This document shows, piece by piece, positions 8,353-16,658 of a DNA stretch of 64,000 bases. The translations under genes were made by a program, and so were the position numbers. Source of the stretch: BACL11 sp945865535 (GTDB taxonomy: Bacteria; Bacteroidota; Bacteroidia; Flavobacteriales; BACL11); contig CANNBA010000008.1 in assembly GCA_947502765.1 (NCBI GenBank), forward strand, positions 1 to 64,000, written 5' to 3'. How positions within the stretch are numbered: the first letter of the stretch is position 1; each line of letters opens with the position of its first letter. Below the pieces are notes generated by a model. That model did not search any database, was not told the origin of the DNA, and was given only the letters and a program-made list of their open reading frames with translations.

Positions 8353-9273
8353 TTAAATCTCTTTAAAATCAATTACCAAGCCAGCAGAAGATAAACTAGT
8401 ATTAGCAAATGAGTTTTTAGTCTCCTCTAATACCTCTTCTAAGTTTTTATACCTCTGAGAATAATGGCCAATAAGAAGCTTTTTAACCTTTGCTTTTTTT
8501 GCTATTGTAGCGGCCTGCAAAGTAGTAGCATGTCCTGTTTGCTCGGCTCTATCTTCCAAATCTTGCATAAAAGTTGTTTCATGATACAACAAATCAACCT
8601 CTTTAATTTTTTCAATCAAGGATTCATGATACCTGGTATCAGAACAAAAAGCATATCTATGTGGTAAGAAATTTTCAGTCGTTAAAATATCATTAAGAAT
8701 AATATTTCCTTGTTGATTTATCCAATCAGCACCATCCTTTAAACTATTCATTTTATCAAACGGAACATTATACTTTTCAACCTCAGACTTAATTATTTTT
8801 CGAGCACTTCTCTTTTCTTCAAATAAAAAACCAGAACATTTAATTGAATGATTTAAAATTAAATTAGATACTTTAATATTATCATCTTCTAGAATAATTA
8901 TCTCATCATCTTCAGGTAAAAAGTGGAAAAACAAAGGGTAGTTTAGCTCTGTATTAGATGCTTGTAGTTGTAAATCAACAATTTGTTTTAATTCTTTATG
9001 AGCATAAATGTGTAGCTCTTTATTTCTTCCTAAAAGATGCATACTACTTATTAAACCAATCAACCCGAAATAATGATCACCATGGAGATGGCTAATGAAA
9101 ATATGATTTATTCTTTGAAAGTTTAATTGATACTTTCTTAATTGCACTTGAGTTCCTTCTCCGCAATCGATTAAAAAAAACCGCTCATTTACATTAAGTA
9201 ATTGAGCGGTCGGATTTCTGTCAATTGTAGGAATAGCAGAACTACATCCTAAAATAGTTAACTTAAATGACAT
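8353..9273 (-). CDS. rnz: Ribonuclease Z
   Basis: RNase Z cleaves the 3' trailer of tRNA precursors that lack an encoded CCA. The 306-residue product is a metallo-beta-lactamase-fold nuclease with the zinc motif H-L-H-G-D-H at residues 62-67 and the substrate-binding start LGCSSAIPTIDRNPTAQ near 8-24. Downstream histidines lie in YHETTF and GHYSQR. Its ATG shares one base with the stop of the upstream gene. Both tRNAs in this window lack CCA, which fits a genome depending on RNase Z plus the CCA-adding enzyme. Confidence 0.94.
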   Translation of the reverse strand: MSFKLTILGCSSAIPTIDRNPTAQLLNVNERFFLIDCGEGTQVQLRKYQLNFQRINHIFISHLHGDHYFGLIGLISSMHLLGRNKELHIYAHKELKQIVDLQLQASNTELNYPLFFHFLPEDDEIIILEDDNIKVSNLILNHSIKCSGFLFEEKRSARKIIKSEVEKYNVPFDKMNSLKDGADWINQQGNIILNDILTTENFLPHRYAFCSDTRYHESLIEKIKEVDLLYHETTFMQDLEDRAEQTGHATTLQAATIAKKAKVKKLLIGHYSQRYKNLEEVLEETKNSFANTSLSSAGLVIDFKEI

Positions 9274-10034
9274 TAATTTTTAATAATCATTCTTTTAGTT
9301 AGCACCTTGTTTCCATTGTTTATCGAATACAAATATATTCCCTTAGAATAGGATGAAGTATTCAAATTAATAGTATTCACTCCTTTAGAAGATGAAATTA
9401 ATTGGGACTCTATTTCTTCGCCTAACAAGTTATAAATTTTAAATGTAATATTTTCAGTAGTGCCTGAAACAAACTGAATTTTTGCTTGATTACTAACAGG
9501 ATTTGGATAAACCTCTTTAAGTTCAAATGTAGTATTATCAAACTGATTAATTGTAGAAGTAACCCCTGATACCTGTAGATAATAATAATCAATAGTATCA
9601 TTTTGTGTTGTTGTTCCAATAAATGGAACACCACTCACGTATGTTGTAGTTTTAAATATTATTTGATGCAATCCTATTTCAGATGACGTAGGAGCAGCTG
9701 AAGAAAGTTCAGCACACTTAGTAGTTCCTCCAGGAAAAGAGCAGCTAGGAGGGTCGCAAGAGTAAGAGAAACTAGAAGGAAGCCCAGTAACACTGGTTAA
9801 GTCAATCTTATCAATAGTTACCGGAACCATTTGCCCAAACACATCAGCCACTGTATCAGAAGGTACAATAATTGTAATGTTTTGATTATAGGCTATCCCA
9901 ACAGTTGCAGGTGAAAGCCCAGTAAGACTATCAGGATAAATACCAACAGCAGTATATTGAGGATCAGGCGTACATTGGGCTTGTGCTCCTATAAAAGCAA
10001 GAGCCAATGTAAGTGTAAGTAATGTTTTTTTCAT
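9273..10034 (-). CDS. T9SS type A sorting-domain secreted protein
   Basis: This is a 253-residue secreted protein of unknown function. A signal peptide (LLTLTLALAFIGAQAQ) leads into a short beta-rich region with three CxP/CxF cysteine pairs near residues 94-110. The last ~80 residues form a type A sorting domain: EVYPNPVSN, then KIYNLLGEEI, then SKGIYLYSINN and a KRMIIKN end. This fits export by the type IX system. It sits in a run from pyrR to RNase Z; no functional link to those genes is evident. Confidence 0.8.
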   Translation of the reverse strand: MKKTLLTLTLALAFIGAQAQCTPDPQYTAVGIYPDSLTGLSPATVGIAYNQNITIIVPSDTVADVFGQMVPVTIDKIDLTSVTGLPSSFSYSCDPPSCSFPGGTTKCAELSSAAPTSSEIGLHQIIFKTTTYVSGVPFIGTTTQNDTIDYYYLQVSGVTSTINQFDNTTFELKEVYPNPVSNQAKIQFVSGTTENITFKIYNLLGEEIESQLISSSKGVNTINLNTSSYSKGIYLYSINNGNKVLTKRMIIKN

Positions 10035-10050
10035 ATTTATTAATTTTGGT

Positions 10051-10350
10051 TTATAATTCTAATTGTCTTTGCATTTCTTCCATTTCAATATAGTCGTAAG
10101 CCTCTTGTAAAGTTGGAACAATTGTTAGGTTTTCATCAAAAGAAAACTCACAAACAATTACAAAAGACCCATTTATGGCTGAAATGCTTTGGCCAAATGT
10201 AATGAATTTATTTGTAATACACTCTGCTACATCTAAATTCACGCCCCTTAGATCAGCAATAAAATGTTTTATCTCAGATGTAATATTTAAATCTGAGAAA
10301 TTATTATCCTCACCTATCTTAAACACCAATGTTGACTGTTGAATATTCAT
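10051..10350 (-). CDS. Small STAS-like domain protein
   Basis: The 99-residue soluble protein has the alternating strand and helix pattern of a STAS (anti-sigma antagonist-like) domain. A strand (IKHFIADLRGVNLDV) is followed by an Ile/Phe/Ala-rich helix (ITNKFITFGQSISAI) and a strand (GSFVIVCEF). The end, LTIVPTLQEAYDYIEME, closely resembles STAS C-termini. I do not see a clear phosphorylatable serine at the usual site. It lies three bases after pyrB and before the T9SS protein. Similar small genes sit next to RNase Z in relatives, as far as I recall. Its function is unknown. Confidence 0.6.
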   Translation of the reverse strand: MNIQQSTLVFKIGEDNNFSDLNITSEIKHFIADLRGVNLDVAECITNKFITFGQSISAINGSFVIVCEFSFDENLTIVPTLQEAYDYIEMEEMQRQLEL

Positions 10351-10353
10351 TTC

Positions 10354-11286
10354 TTACTTATCTTTAATTTTTCCTGCTAATAAAAAGAGTACCGCCATTC
10401 TAATTGCTACACCATTTTCAACTTGATCAAGAATAATTGCATGCTTTGAATCTGCTACATCCGAGCTTAATTCAACACCTCTATTTATAGGCCCTGGATG
10501 CATAATGGTTATCTCTTTACTCAAACTATCAAGTACTGTTTTATCAATACCATAAACCATAGCATACTCTCTTAATGATGGAAAATAATTTACGTCTTGC
10601 CTCTCTAACTGAATTCTTAAAACATTGGCAACATCACACCATTCTAAGGCTTCTTTTAAATTAGAAAAATGCGAAACTCCTAAAGAGTTCAAGTGTTTAG
10701 GCATTAAAGAAGAAGGACCGCAAACCTTAACTTCTGCGCCAAGCTTTTGCAAGCAATATATATTAGAAAGAGCAACTCTTGAATGCAGTATATCTCCAAC
10801 AATCACTATTTTCTTGCCTTGAACTTGACCATATTTTTCTTTAATTGAGTAAGCATCAAGAAGGGCTTGGGTAGGATGTTCATGAGCCCCATCACCAGCA
10901 TTTACAATTTTAGCATTTACATTTCTAGATAAAAAAACGGATGCTCCAGGGTTAGGATGACGTAGTACAATAATATCCACTTTCATGGCTAAAATATTGT
11001 TTACCGTATCCAAAAGAGTTTCTCCTTTTTTAACTGAAGAAGAAGCGGAAGAAAAATTTACCACATCTGCCGAAAGTCTTTTCTCCGCTAATTCAAATGA
11101 CAATTTGGTTCGGGTAGAGTCTTCAAAAAATAAATTTGCAATTGTAATATCTCTTAAAGAAGGAACTTTCTTTATGGGCTGATTTATAATTTTCTTAAAG
11201 TTATCTGCAGTTTTAAAAATCAATTCAATATCTGATGTTTTGAGATATTTTATGCCTAATAAATGATCTACTGATAAACTACTCAT
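10354..11286 (-). CDS. pyrB: Aspartate carbamoyltransferase, catalytic subunit
   Basis: PyrB condenses aspartate and carbamoyl phosphate, the first committed step of pyrimidine synthesis. The 310 residues include the carbamoyl phosphate site S-T-R-T (57-60, in FFEDSTRTKLSFE), the HEHPTQALLDA motif and the C-terminal HPGPINRGVE aspartate-binding segment. No pyrI regulatory subunit is present nearby. The start overlaps the pyrR stop by one base, so it is co-transcribed and probably translationally coupled. Confidence 0.95.
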   Translation of the reverse strand: MSSLSVDHLLGIKYLKTSDIELIFKTADNFKKIINQPIKKVPSLRDITIANLFFEDSTRTKLSFELAEKRLSADVVNFSSASSSVKKGETLLDTVNNILAMKVDIIVLRHPNPGASVFLSRNVNAKIVNAGDGAHEHPTQALLDAYSIKEKYGQVQGKKIVIVGDILHSRVALSNIYCLQKLGAEVKVCGPSSLMPKHLNSLGVSHFSNLKEALEWCDVANVLRIQLERQDVNYFPSLREYAMVYGIDKTVLDSLSKEITIMHPGPINRGVELSSDVADSKHAIILDQVENGVAIRMAVLFLLAGKIKDK

Positions 11287-11831
11287 TATTTTAATTGTCT
11301 AATTAATACTCTATCCATTCCGGTATTTTCCTCCCATTCAACAATTATTTTTTCTGATTCCATTACATCAATTGTTTTTCCAACATAATTAGGTTGTATT
11401 GGTAAATGCCTGCTAAATCTTCTATTAATTAAAGTTAGCAGCTCAACAGATTTTGGTCTTCCAAAAGCCATAAGGGCATCAATTGCTGATCTAATTGACC
11501 TGCCTGTAAACAAAACATCATCAATTAATACAACATCTTTTCCTTCAAGAGAAAGATTTATATCCATCACATCAGGAACAATGGGCTCATCTCTTCTCAT
11601 TAAATCATCACGATAGAATGAAATATCTACATTTCCTGATTCAATATTACTATTAGGCACAATTAACTTTAACTTTTTTAAAATTCTATTATTTAAATAA
11701 GCCCCTCTTGGTTGCACTCCAATCAAAACAGTATTATCAAAAGTATTATGTACCTCAATTAACTGATGACACAATCTTTCGATTGTAATAATCATTGATT
11801 TTTTATTTAATATTTCTCTTTCTTCTAACAT
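11286..11831 (-). CDS. pyrR: PyrR, pyrimidine regulator and uracil phosphoribosyltransferase family
   Basis: The 181-residue protein is a type I phosphoribosyltransferase with the PRPP loop VLIDDVLFTGRSIRSA at 101-116. In Bacillus PyrR binds UMP and an mRNA leader to attenuate pyr operons and is also a weak uracil phosphoribosyltransferase. Here the predicted -7 box ends only seven bases before the ATG, so there is no room for an attenuator leader. Either PyrR acts on another transcript or it works here only as an enzyme. It heads the pyrR-pyrB run. Confidence 0.92.
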   Translation of the reverse strand: MLEEREILNKKSMIITIERLCHQLIEVHNTFDNTVLIGVQPRGAYLNNRILKKLKLIVPNSNIESGNVDISFYRDDLMRRDEPIVPDVMDINLSLEGKDVVLIDDVLFTGRSIRSAIDALMAFGRPKSVELLTLINRRFSRHLPIQPNYVGKTIDVMESEKIIVEWEENTGMDRVLIRQLK

Positions 11832-11838
11832 TATGACA

Positions 11839-11846
11839 CAAACATA
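11839..11846 (-). promoter_or_regulatory. Predicted -7 box of pyrR
   Basis: On the minus strand this reads TATGTTTG, an exact TAnnTTTG. Seven bases separate it from the pyrR ATG, so the transcript should have almost no leader. The box lies immediately after the rpsA terminator. Confidence 0.55.
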
Positions 11847-11850
11847 GCAA

Positions 11851-11876
11851 AAAAAAGCCCCAAAAAATGGGGCTTA
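11851..11876 (-). terminator. Rho-independent terminator after rpsA
   Basis: Reading the minus strand, AAGCCCC and GGGGCTT form a perfect 7-bp stem around ATTTTTT, followed by a run of Ts. It starts a few bases after the rpsA stop, so it ends the rpsA transcript and insulates pyrR. Confidence 0.9.
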
Positions 11877-11880
11877 AATA

Positions 11881-13884
11881 TTATTTATTAGATGCTGCAT
11901 TCTCCTTTAGAGCCGCTAGGCTGTCCAAATCACCCAAAGTAGATTTTTTTATATCATCCTCAAGTTTTTTCATTACTTTTTTAGTAGCAGCAGCTGATTT
12001 TTTTCTTTCAGCGTCAAGCTCTTGCTTAAAAATTGCAGTATGAGAGGCTAAAATCTTTTTGTTCTCTTTAGAAAATTCAAGTATTCTGAAATCTAAGGTT
12101 TCTCCTACAATAATTGAAGATCCGTTTTCTTTTTCACAATGAATTTTAGGCACAAAAGCCTCTACTTCATTTGATAAAGAAATAACCGCCCCTTTATCAA
12201 ATACTTCCGTAACAGTTGCCTCATAATCTTTACCACTTACAAACATATTAGCATACTCATCCCAAGGATTTTCGTCTAATTGTTTGTGTCCTAAACTGAT
12301 TTTTCTATTTACTTGATCAATTTCTAAAACAACAACATCAAGTTTTGCATCAACTTGAGTAAACTCAGCTGGATGCTTAATTTTCTTAGTCCAAGATAAA
12401 TCAGAAATATGGACAAGTCCATCAATGCCTTCAACCAACTCAACAAAGATTCCAAAGTTGGTAAAGTTTTTTACGAGAACATTATGCTTAGATCCTACTG
12501 GGAAATTAGCTGTAATATTAGCCCATGGATCTGGAGTTAATTGTTTAACCCCTAACGACATTTTTCTAGTTTCTTTGTCAAGAGTTATAATTTGTGCTTT
12601 AACAGTATCTCCTTTTTTATAGAAATCATTAGCAGATCTTAAATGAGTAGACCAAGACATTTCAGAAACATGTAGTAATGCCTCAACACCTGTTTTTAAC
12701 TCAACAAATACCCCATAATCAGCAACTACTACAACTTTTCCTTCAACTGGATCCCCAATTTTTAAATTTTCATCTAAACTATCCCAAGGATGAGCTCCTA
12801 ATTGTTTTAATCCTAATTGAATTCTGCTCTTAGCTTGATCAAATTCAAGAATTACAACATTAATAACTTCATCTAAAGAAACTATTTCTTCTGGATGAGA
12901 AATTCTTCCCCAAGATAAATCAGTAATGTGAATTAAACCATCAATACCTCCTAAATCAACGAACACGCCATATGAAGTAATATTTTTAACTGTACCTTCA
13001 AGAACTTGTCCTTTTTCTAACTTAGACATAATATCTTTGGTTTGAACTGCTAAATCAGCTTCAATTAAGGCTTTATGAGAAACCACTACATTTCTAAATG
13101 CTTCATTAACTTTTACAATTTTAAATTCCATTTTCTTACCCACATAATCATCATAATCACGGATTGGCTTTACATCAATTTGAGAACCTGGCAAGAAACA
13201 CTCTATTCCAAATACATCCACAATCATACCTCCTTTTGTTCTGCTTGAAATTTGACCATTTACAATTTCACCTGTCTCTAAAGCAATATTTACTTTTTCC
13301 CAAGCTCTTAATACTCTAGCTCTTCTGTGAGAAAGTACTAACTGTCCATTTTTATCTTCCTGCTTTTCAACAAGAACCTCCACAGTATCGCCTACCTTTA
13401 AATCTGAATTATATTTAAATTCATTAAAAGAAATAATACCATCTGACTTGAAATTAATATCGACAACAACCTCTCTATCAGTAATTTTTACAACAGTTCC
13501 ATCTAGCACTTGTTTATCAATAATTTCAGTAAGAGTAGTTACATACTCTTTTTCGAAATCTGTTCTTTCCTTAGCCGAATACATATCGTTTCGAGATGCT
13601 CTATCCCAATCAAATTCTTCAACCTTAGCTTGTGCTTTTTCAACAATAAGGATTGGTTCTAAATTTACTTCTTTTAAAGCAGAAGTTTCTATTACTTGCA
13701 CCTCTTCTAAAACAGAAGTTTCAATTGCCTGCACTTCTTCTACAACAAAAATTTCTGTTGCTTGTACTTCACTAGTTTTTGGAGTCTTTACTGCTTTTTT
13801 AGCAGTTTTTACTGCTTTCACCTCCATAGTTTTAGGAGTCTTTACTGCTTTTTTAGCAGTTTTCTTCTTGTTTTCTTCTGACAT
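11881..13884 (-). CDS. rpsA: 30S ribosomal protein S1 with repeat-rich N-terminal extension
   Basis: S1 binds mRNA on the small subunit and helps start translation, especially on messages without Shine-Dalgarno sequences. The 667 residues carry six S1 (OB-fold) domains. Recognisable cores include TVVKITDREVVVDI, TVKNITSYGVFVDLGGIDG, KVVVVADYGVFVEL, LVKNFTNFGIFVELVEGIDG and TVTEVFDKGAVISL. Residues 1-40 are lysine-rich with two copies of TAKKAVKTPKT. Residues 39-71 hold three 11-residue EVQ-x-x-E units. This ~75-residue extension is unusual. A long leader with a strong hairpin precedes the gene, and a terminator follows. Confidence 0.95.
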   Translation of the reverse strand: MSEENKKKTAKKAVKTPKTMEVKAVKTAKKAVKTPKTSEVQATEIFVVEEVQAIETSVLEEVQVIETSALKEVNLEPILIVEKAQAKVEEFDWDRASRNDMYSAKERTDFEKEYVTTLTEIIDKQVLDGTVVKITDREVVVDINFKSDGIISFNEFKYNSDLKVGDTVEVLVEKQEDKNGQLVLSHRRARVLRAWEKVNIALETGEIVNGQISSRTKGGMIVDVFGIECFLPGSQIDVKPIRDYDDYVGKKMEFKIVKVNEAFRNVVVSHKALIEADLAVQTKDIMSKLEKGQVLEGTVKNITSYGVFVDLGGIDGLIHITDLSWGRISHPEEIVSLDEVINVVILEFDQAKSRIQLGLKQLGAHPWDSLDENLKIGDPVEGKVVVVADYGVFVELKTGVEALLHVSEMSWSTHLRSANDFYKKGDTVKAQIITLDKETRKMSLGVKQLTPDPWANITANFPVGSKHNVLVKNFTNFGIFVELVEGIDGLVHISDLSWTKKIKHPAEFTQVDAKLDVVVLEIDQVNRKISLGHKQLDENPWDEYANMFVSGKDYEATVTEVFDKGAVISLSNEVEAFVPKIHCEKENGSSIIVGETLDFRILEFSKENKKILASHTAIFKQELDAERKKSAAATKKVMKKLEDDIKKSTLGDLDSLAALKENAASNK
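13781..13863 (-). repeat. Tandem duplication inside the rpsA N-terminal extension
   Basis: An identical 29-bp block, beginning GGAGTCTTTACTGC on the plus strand, occurs at 13781-13809 and 13835-13863. The period is 54 bp, or 18 codons. It encodes the two copies of the lysine-rich KKAVKTPK segment. The perfect identity suggests a recent duplication. Confidence 0.85.
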
Positions 13885-13998
13885 TTTTGTCTTTTTTCTT
13901 TGTATCTCAAAGTAAGTAAGGCTTAGATGGCTTAAACTTCAAGAGCGATTAATTATAATTATTTCCTTTTCAGTACCTTACTACCATTCTGAAAAGGC
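13885..13998 (-). promoter_or_regulatory. rpsA leader with 9-bp hairpin and possible pseudoknot
   Basis: The arms CCTTTTCAG and CTGAAAAGG (plus coordinates 13989-13997 and 13965-13973) form a perfect 9-bp stem with a 15-base loop. On the transcript the hairpin lies at the extreme 5' end. The loop contains AGTAAGG, which is exactly complementary to CCTTACT closer to the start codon (13915-13921), so an H-type pseudoknot is possible. No U-run follows, so it is not a terminator. Autoregulation by S1 is a plausible inference. Confidence 0.5.
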
Positions 13999-14001
13999 CT
14001 G

Positions 14002-14009
14002 CAAAATTA
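14002..14009 (-). promoter_or_regulatory. Predicted -7 box of rpsA
   Basis: On the minus strand this reads TAATTTTG, followed by CAGGCC. It matches TAnnTTTG and places the transcription start at the base of the rpsA leader hairpin. No TTG is seen at the usual upstream distance. Confidence 0.5.
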
Positions 14010-14039
14010 CAATTTTAATTTGAAAAAATACTAAAATAT

Positions 14040-14912
14040 TTAGGCTATTTTTTCTATAGCTTTTTGAACGCTTTCCATAAGCCATCTAGGAGTTGATGTA
14101 GCCCCACAAATTCCTACTGAATTAACACCTAAAAACCAATCCGCTTTTAACTCGTCTATATCTGATATAAAGTAAGAATTTTGATTTTCATTTTTACAAG
14201 ATTGATATAACATTTTTCCATTTGAAGATTTCTTACCACTTACAAAAATAACAACATCATTTAGAGTAGAAAATTGCTTTAATTGGGGCTCTCTCCCAGA
14301 AACCTGTCTGCATAAAGTATCATTTACTATGTATTTTATATTAGTATTGGTTGACATTTTTATTCTTTTTTCTATCTCTAAAGTGATGTCTTGATAAGCC
14401 TTTGGACTCTTAGTGGTTTGAGAGTATATGTAAATGGATTTATTAAAATCAATTTTCTCTAAATCTTCAAAAGACGCAACAACAATTGCACTATTATTTG
14501 TTTGTCCAAGTAAACCAACTACTTCTGCATGCCCCTGTTTGCCAAAAATAATGACTTGTCCATCAATTTGTTTAATCTCTTCATATCCCCCTTTTATTTG
14601 ATGTTGTAATTTTAGCACAACAGGACAAGAAGCATCTAACAATTGAATATTATTTTTTAAAGCCAACTCATAAGTTGAGGGAGGCTCGCCATGAGCACGA
14701 ATCAACACCTTGCAATCTTTCAAATCATGCAAATCATTATGATCTATTATTTTTAAACCCAAAGCATTTAACCGCTCAACTTCTTTGTTATTATGTACTA
14801 TATCTCCCAAACAATATAAACTGCCTTCATTTTTTAAAATAGATTCAGCCATTTCAATAGCATAAACCACTCCAAAACAAAATCCAGAATAAGTGTCAAT
14901 TGTAATTTTCAT
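14040..14912 (-). CDS. ispH: 4-hydroxy-3-methylbut-2-enyl diphosphate reductase
   Basis: IspH performs the last step of the MEP isoprenoid pathway, reducing HMBPP to IPP and DMAPP with a [4Fe-4S] cluster. The 290-residue product keeps the three cluster cysteines at C12 (SGFCFGV), C96 (DASCPVV) and C201 (TLCRQVSGRE). The catalytic glutamate is in GHAEVVG (E130). The C-terminal GATSTPRWLME is typical. Its ATG shares a base with the cmk stop, so the lon-porQ-cmk-ispH genes are likely a single transcript. Confidence 0.95.
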   Translation of the reverse strand: MKITIDTYSGFCFGVVYAIEMAESILKNEGSLYCLGDIVHNNKEVERLNALGLKIIDHNDLHDLKDCKVLIRAHGEPPSTYELALKNNIQLLDASCPVVLKLQHQIKGGYEEIKQIDGQVIIFGKQGHAEVVGLLGQTNNSAIVVASFEDLEKIDFNKSIYIYSQTTKSPKAYQDITLEIEKRIKMSTNTNIKYIVNDTLCRQVSGREPQLKQFSTLNDVVIFVSGKKSSNGKMLYQSCKNENQNSYFISDIDELKADWFLGVNSVGICGATSTPRWLMESVQKAIEKIA

Positions 14913-15598
14913 TATTTCTTATTATTTATTAAATTTTCAATCAAAATGTTTTGATCATGAAGGGATAAATCTGAATTGTCAATTAAAATAGCATCTTTTG
15001 CTTGCACTAAAGGATTTATCTTTCTATTAATATCATGTGCATCCCTATCATTTAGGTTTTTTAAGATTTCATTAAAAGAAACAACATCTCCTTTTTTTAA
15101 CAACTCATCATGCCTTCTTTTAGCACGAATCTCAGCACGAGCAGTAATAAATAATTTGACTTTTGCATCAGGAAAAACTTTAGTACCAATATCCCTTCCG
15201 TCCATAACCACATTCTTAGATTTTCCAATCTCTTGTTGCAAAGCGATTAACTTCTCTCGAACCTCCTTTATTTGAGCAATAATTGAAACATTATCAGAAA
15301 CTGCTATACCTCTAATCAAGCCCTCTACATTTTCTCCATTCAAAATAGTTTCTGATTTTTTTGTGATTGCATTAAACTCAAAATTAAGAGATATTTCATC
15401 AAGTGATTTAAGTAAATTATCAAGATCTACTAAATGATTTTTAATAATACCATTTCGCATACAATATAGTGTAACGGCACGATACATTGCTCCTGTATCA
15501 ATATAACGCATACCATATTTATTAGCAATTGATTTGGCAATGGTACTTTTCCCACAAGAGGAATGGCCATCAATAGCTATGTTAAAGGGCAAGCTCAT
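14912..15598 (-). CDS. cmk: (d)CMP kinase
   Basis: The enzyme phosphorylates CMP and dCMP with ATP. The 228 residues hold a P-loop (IDGHSSCGKSTIA near 9-21), the substrate motif YRAVTLY and MDGRDIGTKVFPDA in the central domain. The HSSC form of the P-loop replaces the commoner PAGS. The gene overlaps porQ and ispH by one base on each side. The pairing of cmk with porQ is conserved in Bacteroidota, as far as I recall. Confidence 0.93.
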   Translation of the reverse strand: MSLPFNIAIDGHSSCGKSTIAKSIANKYGMRYIDTGAMYRAVTLYCMRNGIIKNHLVDLDNLLKSLDEISLNFEFNAITKKSETILNGENVEGLIRGIAVSDNVSIIAQIKEVREKLIALQQEIGKSKNVVMDGRDIGTKVFPDAKVKLFITARAEIRAKRRHDELLKKGDVVSFNEILKNLNDRDAHDINRKINPLVQAKDAILIDNSDLSLHDQNILIENLINNKK

Positions 15599-16626
15599 CA
15601 GAGCCCAAAAGTACTCAAATTTGTTGCAATACTAAAATTATTTGGAACACCCGAAAGATGATAAGGTGATCTACTACAATCAAAATGATATTTTGAAACC
15701 CTAAATCCTATACCCCAAGAGAAACCAACCATAGCAGGTCTACTAAGCGTTGATAAATCAAACCTTCTCTGAAAATTAAACCCGCCTCTAATAAATAAAC
15801 TTTTTCTAAAAGGATTTAACTCGCCCCCAATAACAAGGTGTCGTAAAGCTGTCTTAGCAATACTTTCTTCTTTTATCTCTAATTCCCCAGTCTCAATATT
15901 TGTCTGATTCGTTAATTTATAAGAAGATTTTATGTCAAAATTATTGATATTATTATAGGTTAAATGATATCTAAAAGGAAGGTGTGCTAATTCTTTACTT
16001 ATAGCAAACTGGACTTCAAAAGGCAAGCTCTCATTCTCAGATCCATAGGTATTTAATTGCCTTCCAATATTCTTGAAAAGCAATGTTGAAGTAAACCTCT
16101 TCTTTGGATTAAAATAAGTAGAACTTACATTGGAAGATAAGGCAAAAGAAGTATAAGTATCGTAAGTAGCATTTAACAAATTAAGGTTTGCACCTATAAA
16201 TAATTTCTCATGCACTTTTTTACCAAGTCCAAAAGTTAGCACCTGATCATTTGCAGAAAAAGTGCCCTGATTGTAACCAGCAGCATCATTTCTCTCAAAA
16301 TCACCATAGTTAATAGCTTTAAGAGAAACTCCAATCACTCCTAATTCTTTAAAATCTCTAGAATAGGAAAAAGAAAGTAAATTAATATCTGAAAAATAAT
16401 CCCCAAATGTAAAAGCCAACTCATTATCCATTTGCGGATTTAAAAGTGATGGAGTGGTTTGAGATAAAGAAACATCATTATCAAATACTGCAATGGCGCT
16501 TCCTCCAAGAGCTTCTATTCTAGGGGAATGTTCAACATTAATAAAAGAAAATGCACTTTGTCCTCCATTTTGAGCAATCATACTCAAAGGAGATAAAAGT
16601 GCAATTAATAGTATTTGTCTAACCAC
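15598..16626 (-). CDS. porQ: Type IX secretion system protein PorQ
   Basis: PorQ is an outer-membrane barrel of the T9SS attachment complex that helps release or anchor exported proteins at the cell surface. The 342-residue protein has a signal peptide (ILLIALLSPLSMIAQ), then GGQSAFSFINVEHSPRIEALG, a family hallmark, and alternating beta strands to the end. The start is GTG, chosen because it gives a compact signal peptide. It lies between lon and cmk. Its presence matches the three T9SS-sorted proteins in this window. Confidence 0.85.
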   Translation of the reverse strand: MVRQILLIALLSPLSMIAQNGGQSAFSFINVEHSPRIEALGGSAIAVFDNDVSLSQTTPSLLNPQMDNELAFTFGDYFSDINLLSFSYSRDFKELGVIGVSLKAINYGDFERNDAAGYNQGTFSANDQVLTFGLGKKVHEKLFIGANLNLLNATYDTYTSFALSSNVSSTYFNPKKRFTSTLLFKNIGRQLNTYGSENESLPFEVQFAISKELAHLPFRYHLTYNNINNFDIKSSYKLTNQTNIETGELEIKEESIAKTALRHLVIGGELNPFRKSLFIRGGFNFQRRFDLSTLSRPAMVGFSWGIGFRVSKYHFDCSRSPYHLSGVPNNFSIATNLSTFGL

Positions 16627-16658
16627 TTGTTTTTAACGGCTAACTGCTTTGTTTATTA

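Noticed and set aside
13965..13997. Terminator for ispH or another gene
   Set aside because: The 9-bp hairpin has no T-run on either side, and it lies just after a promoter rather than just after a stop codon.
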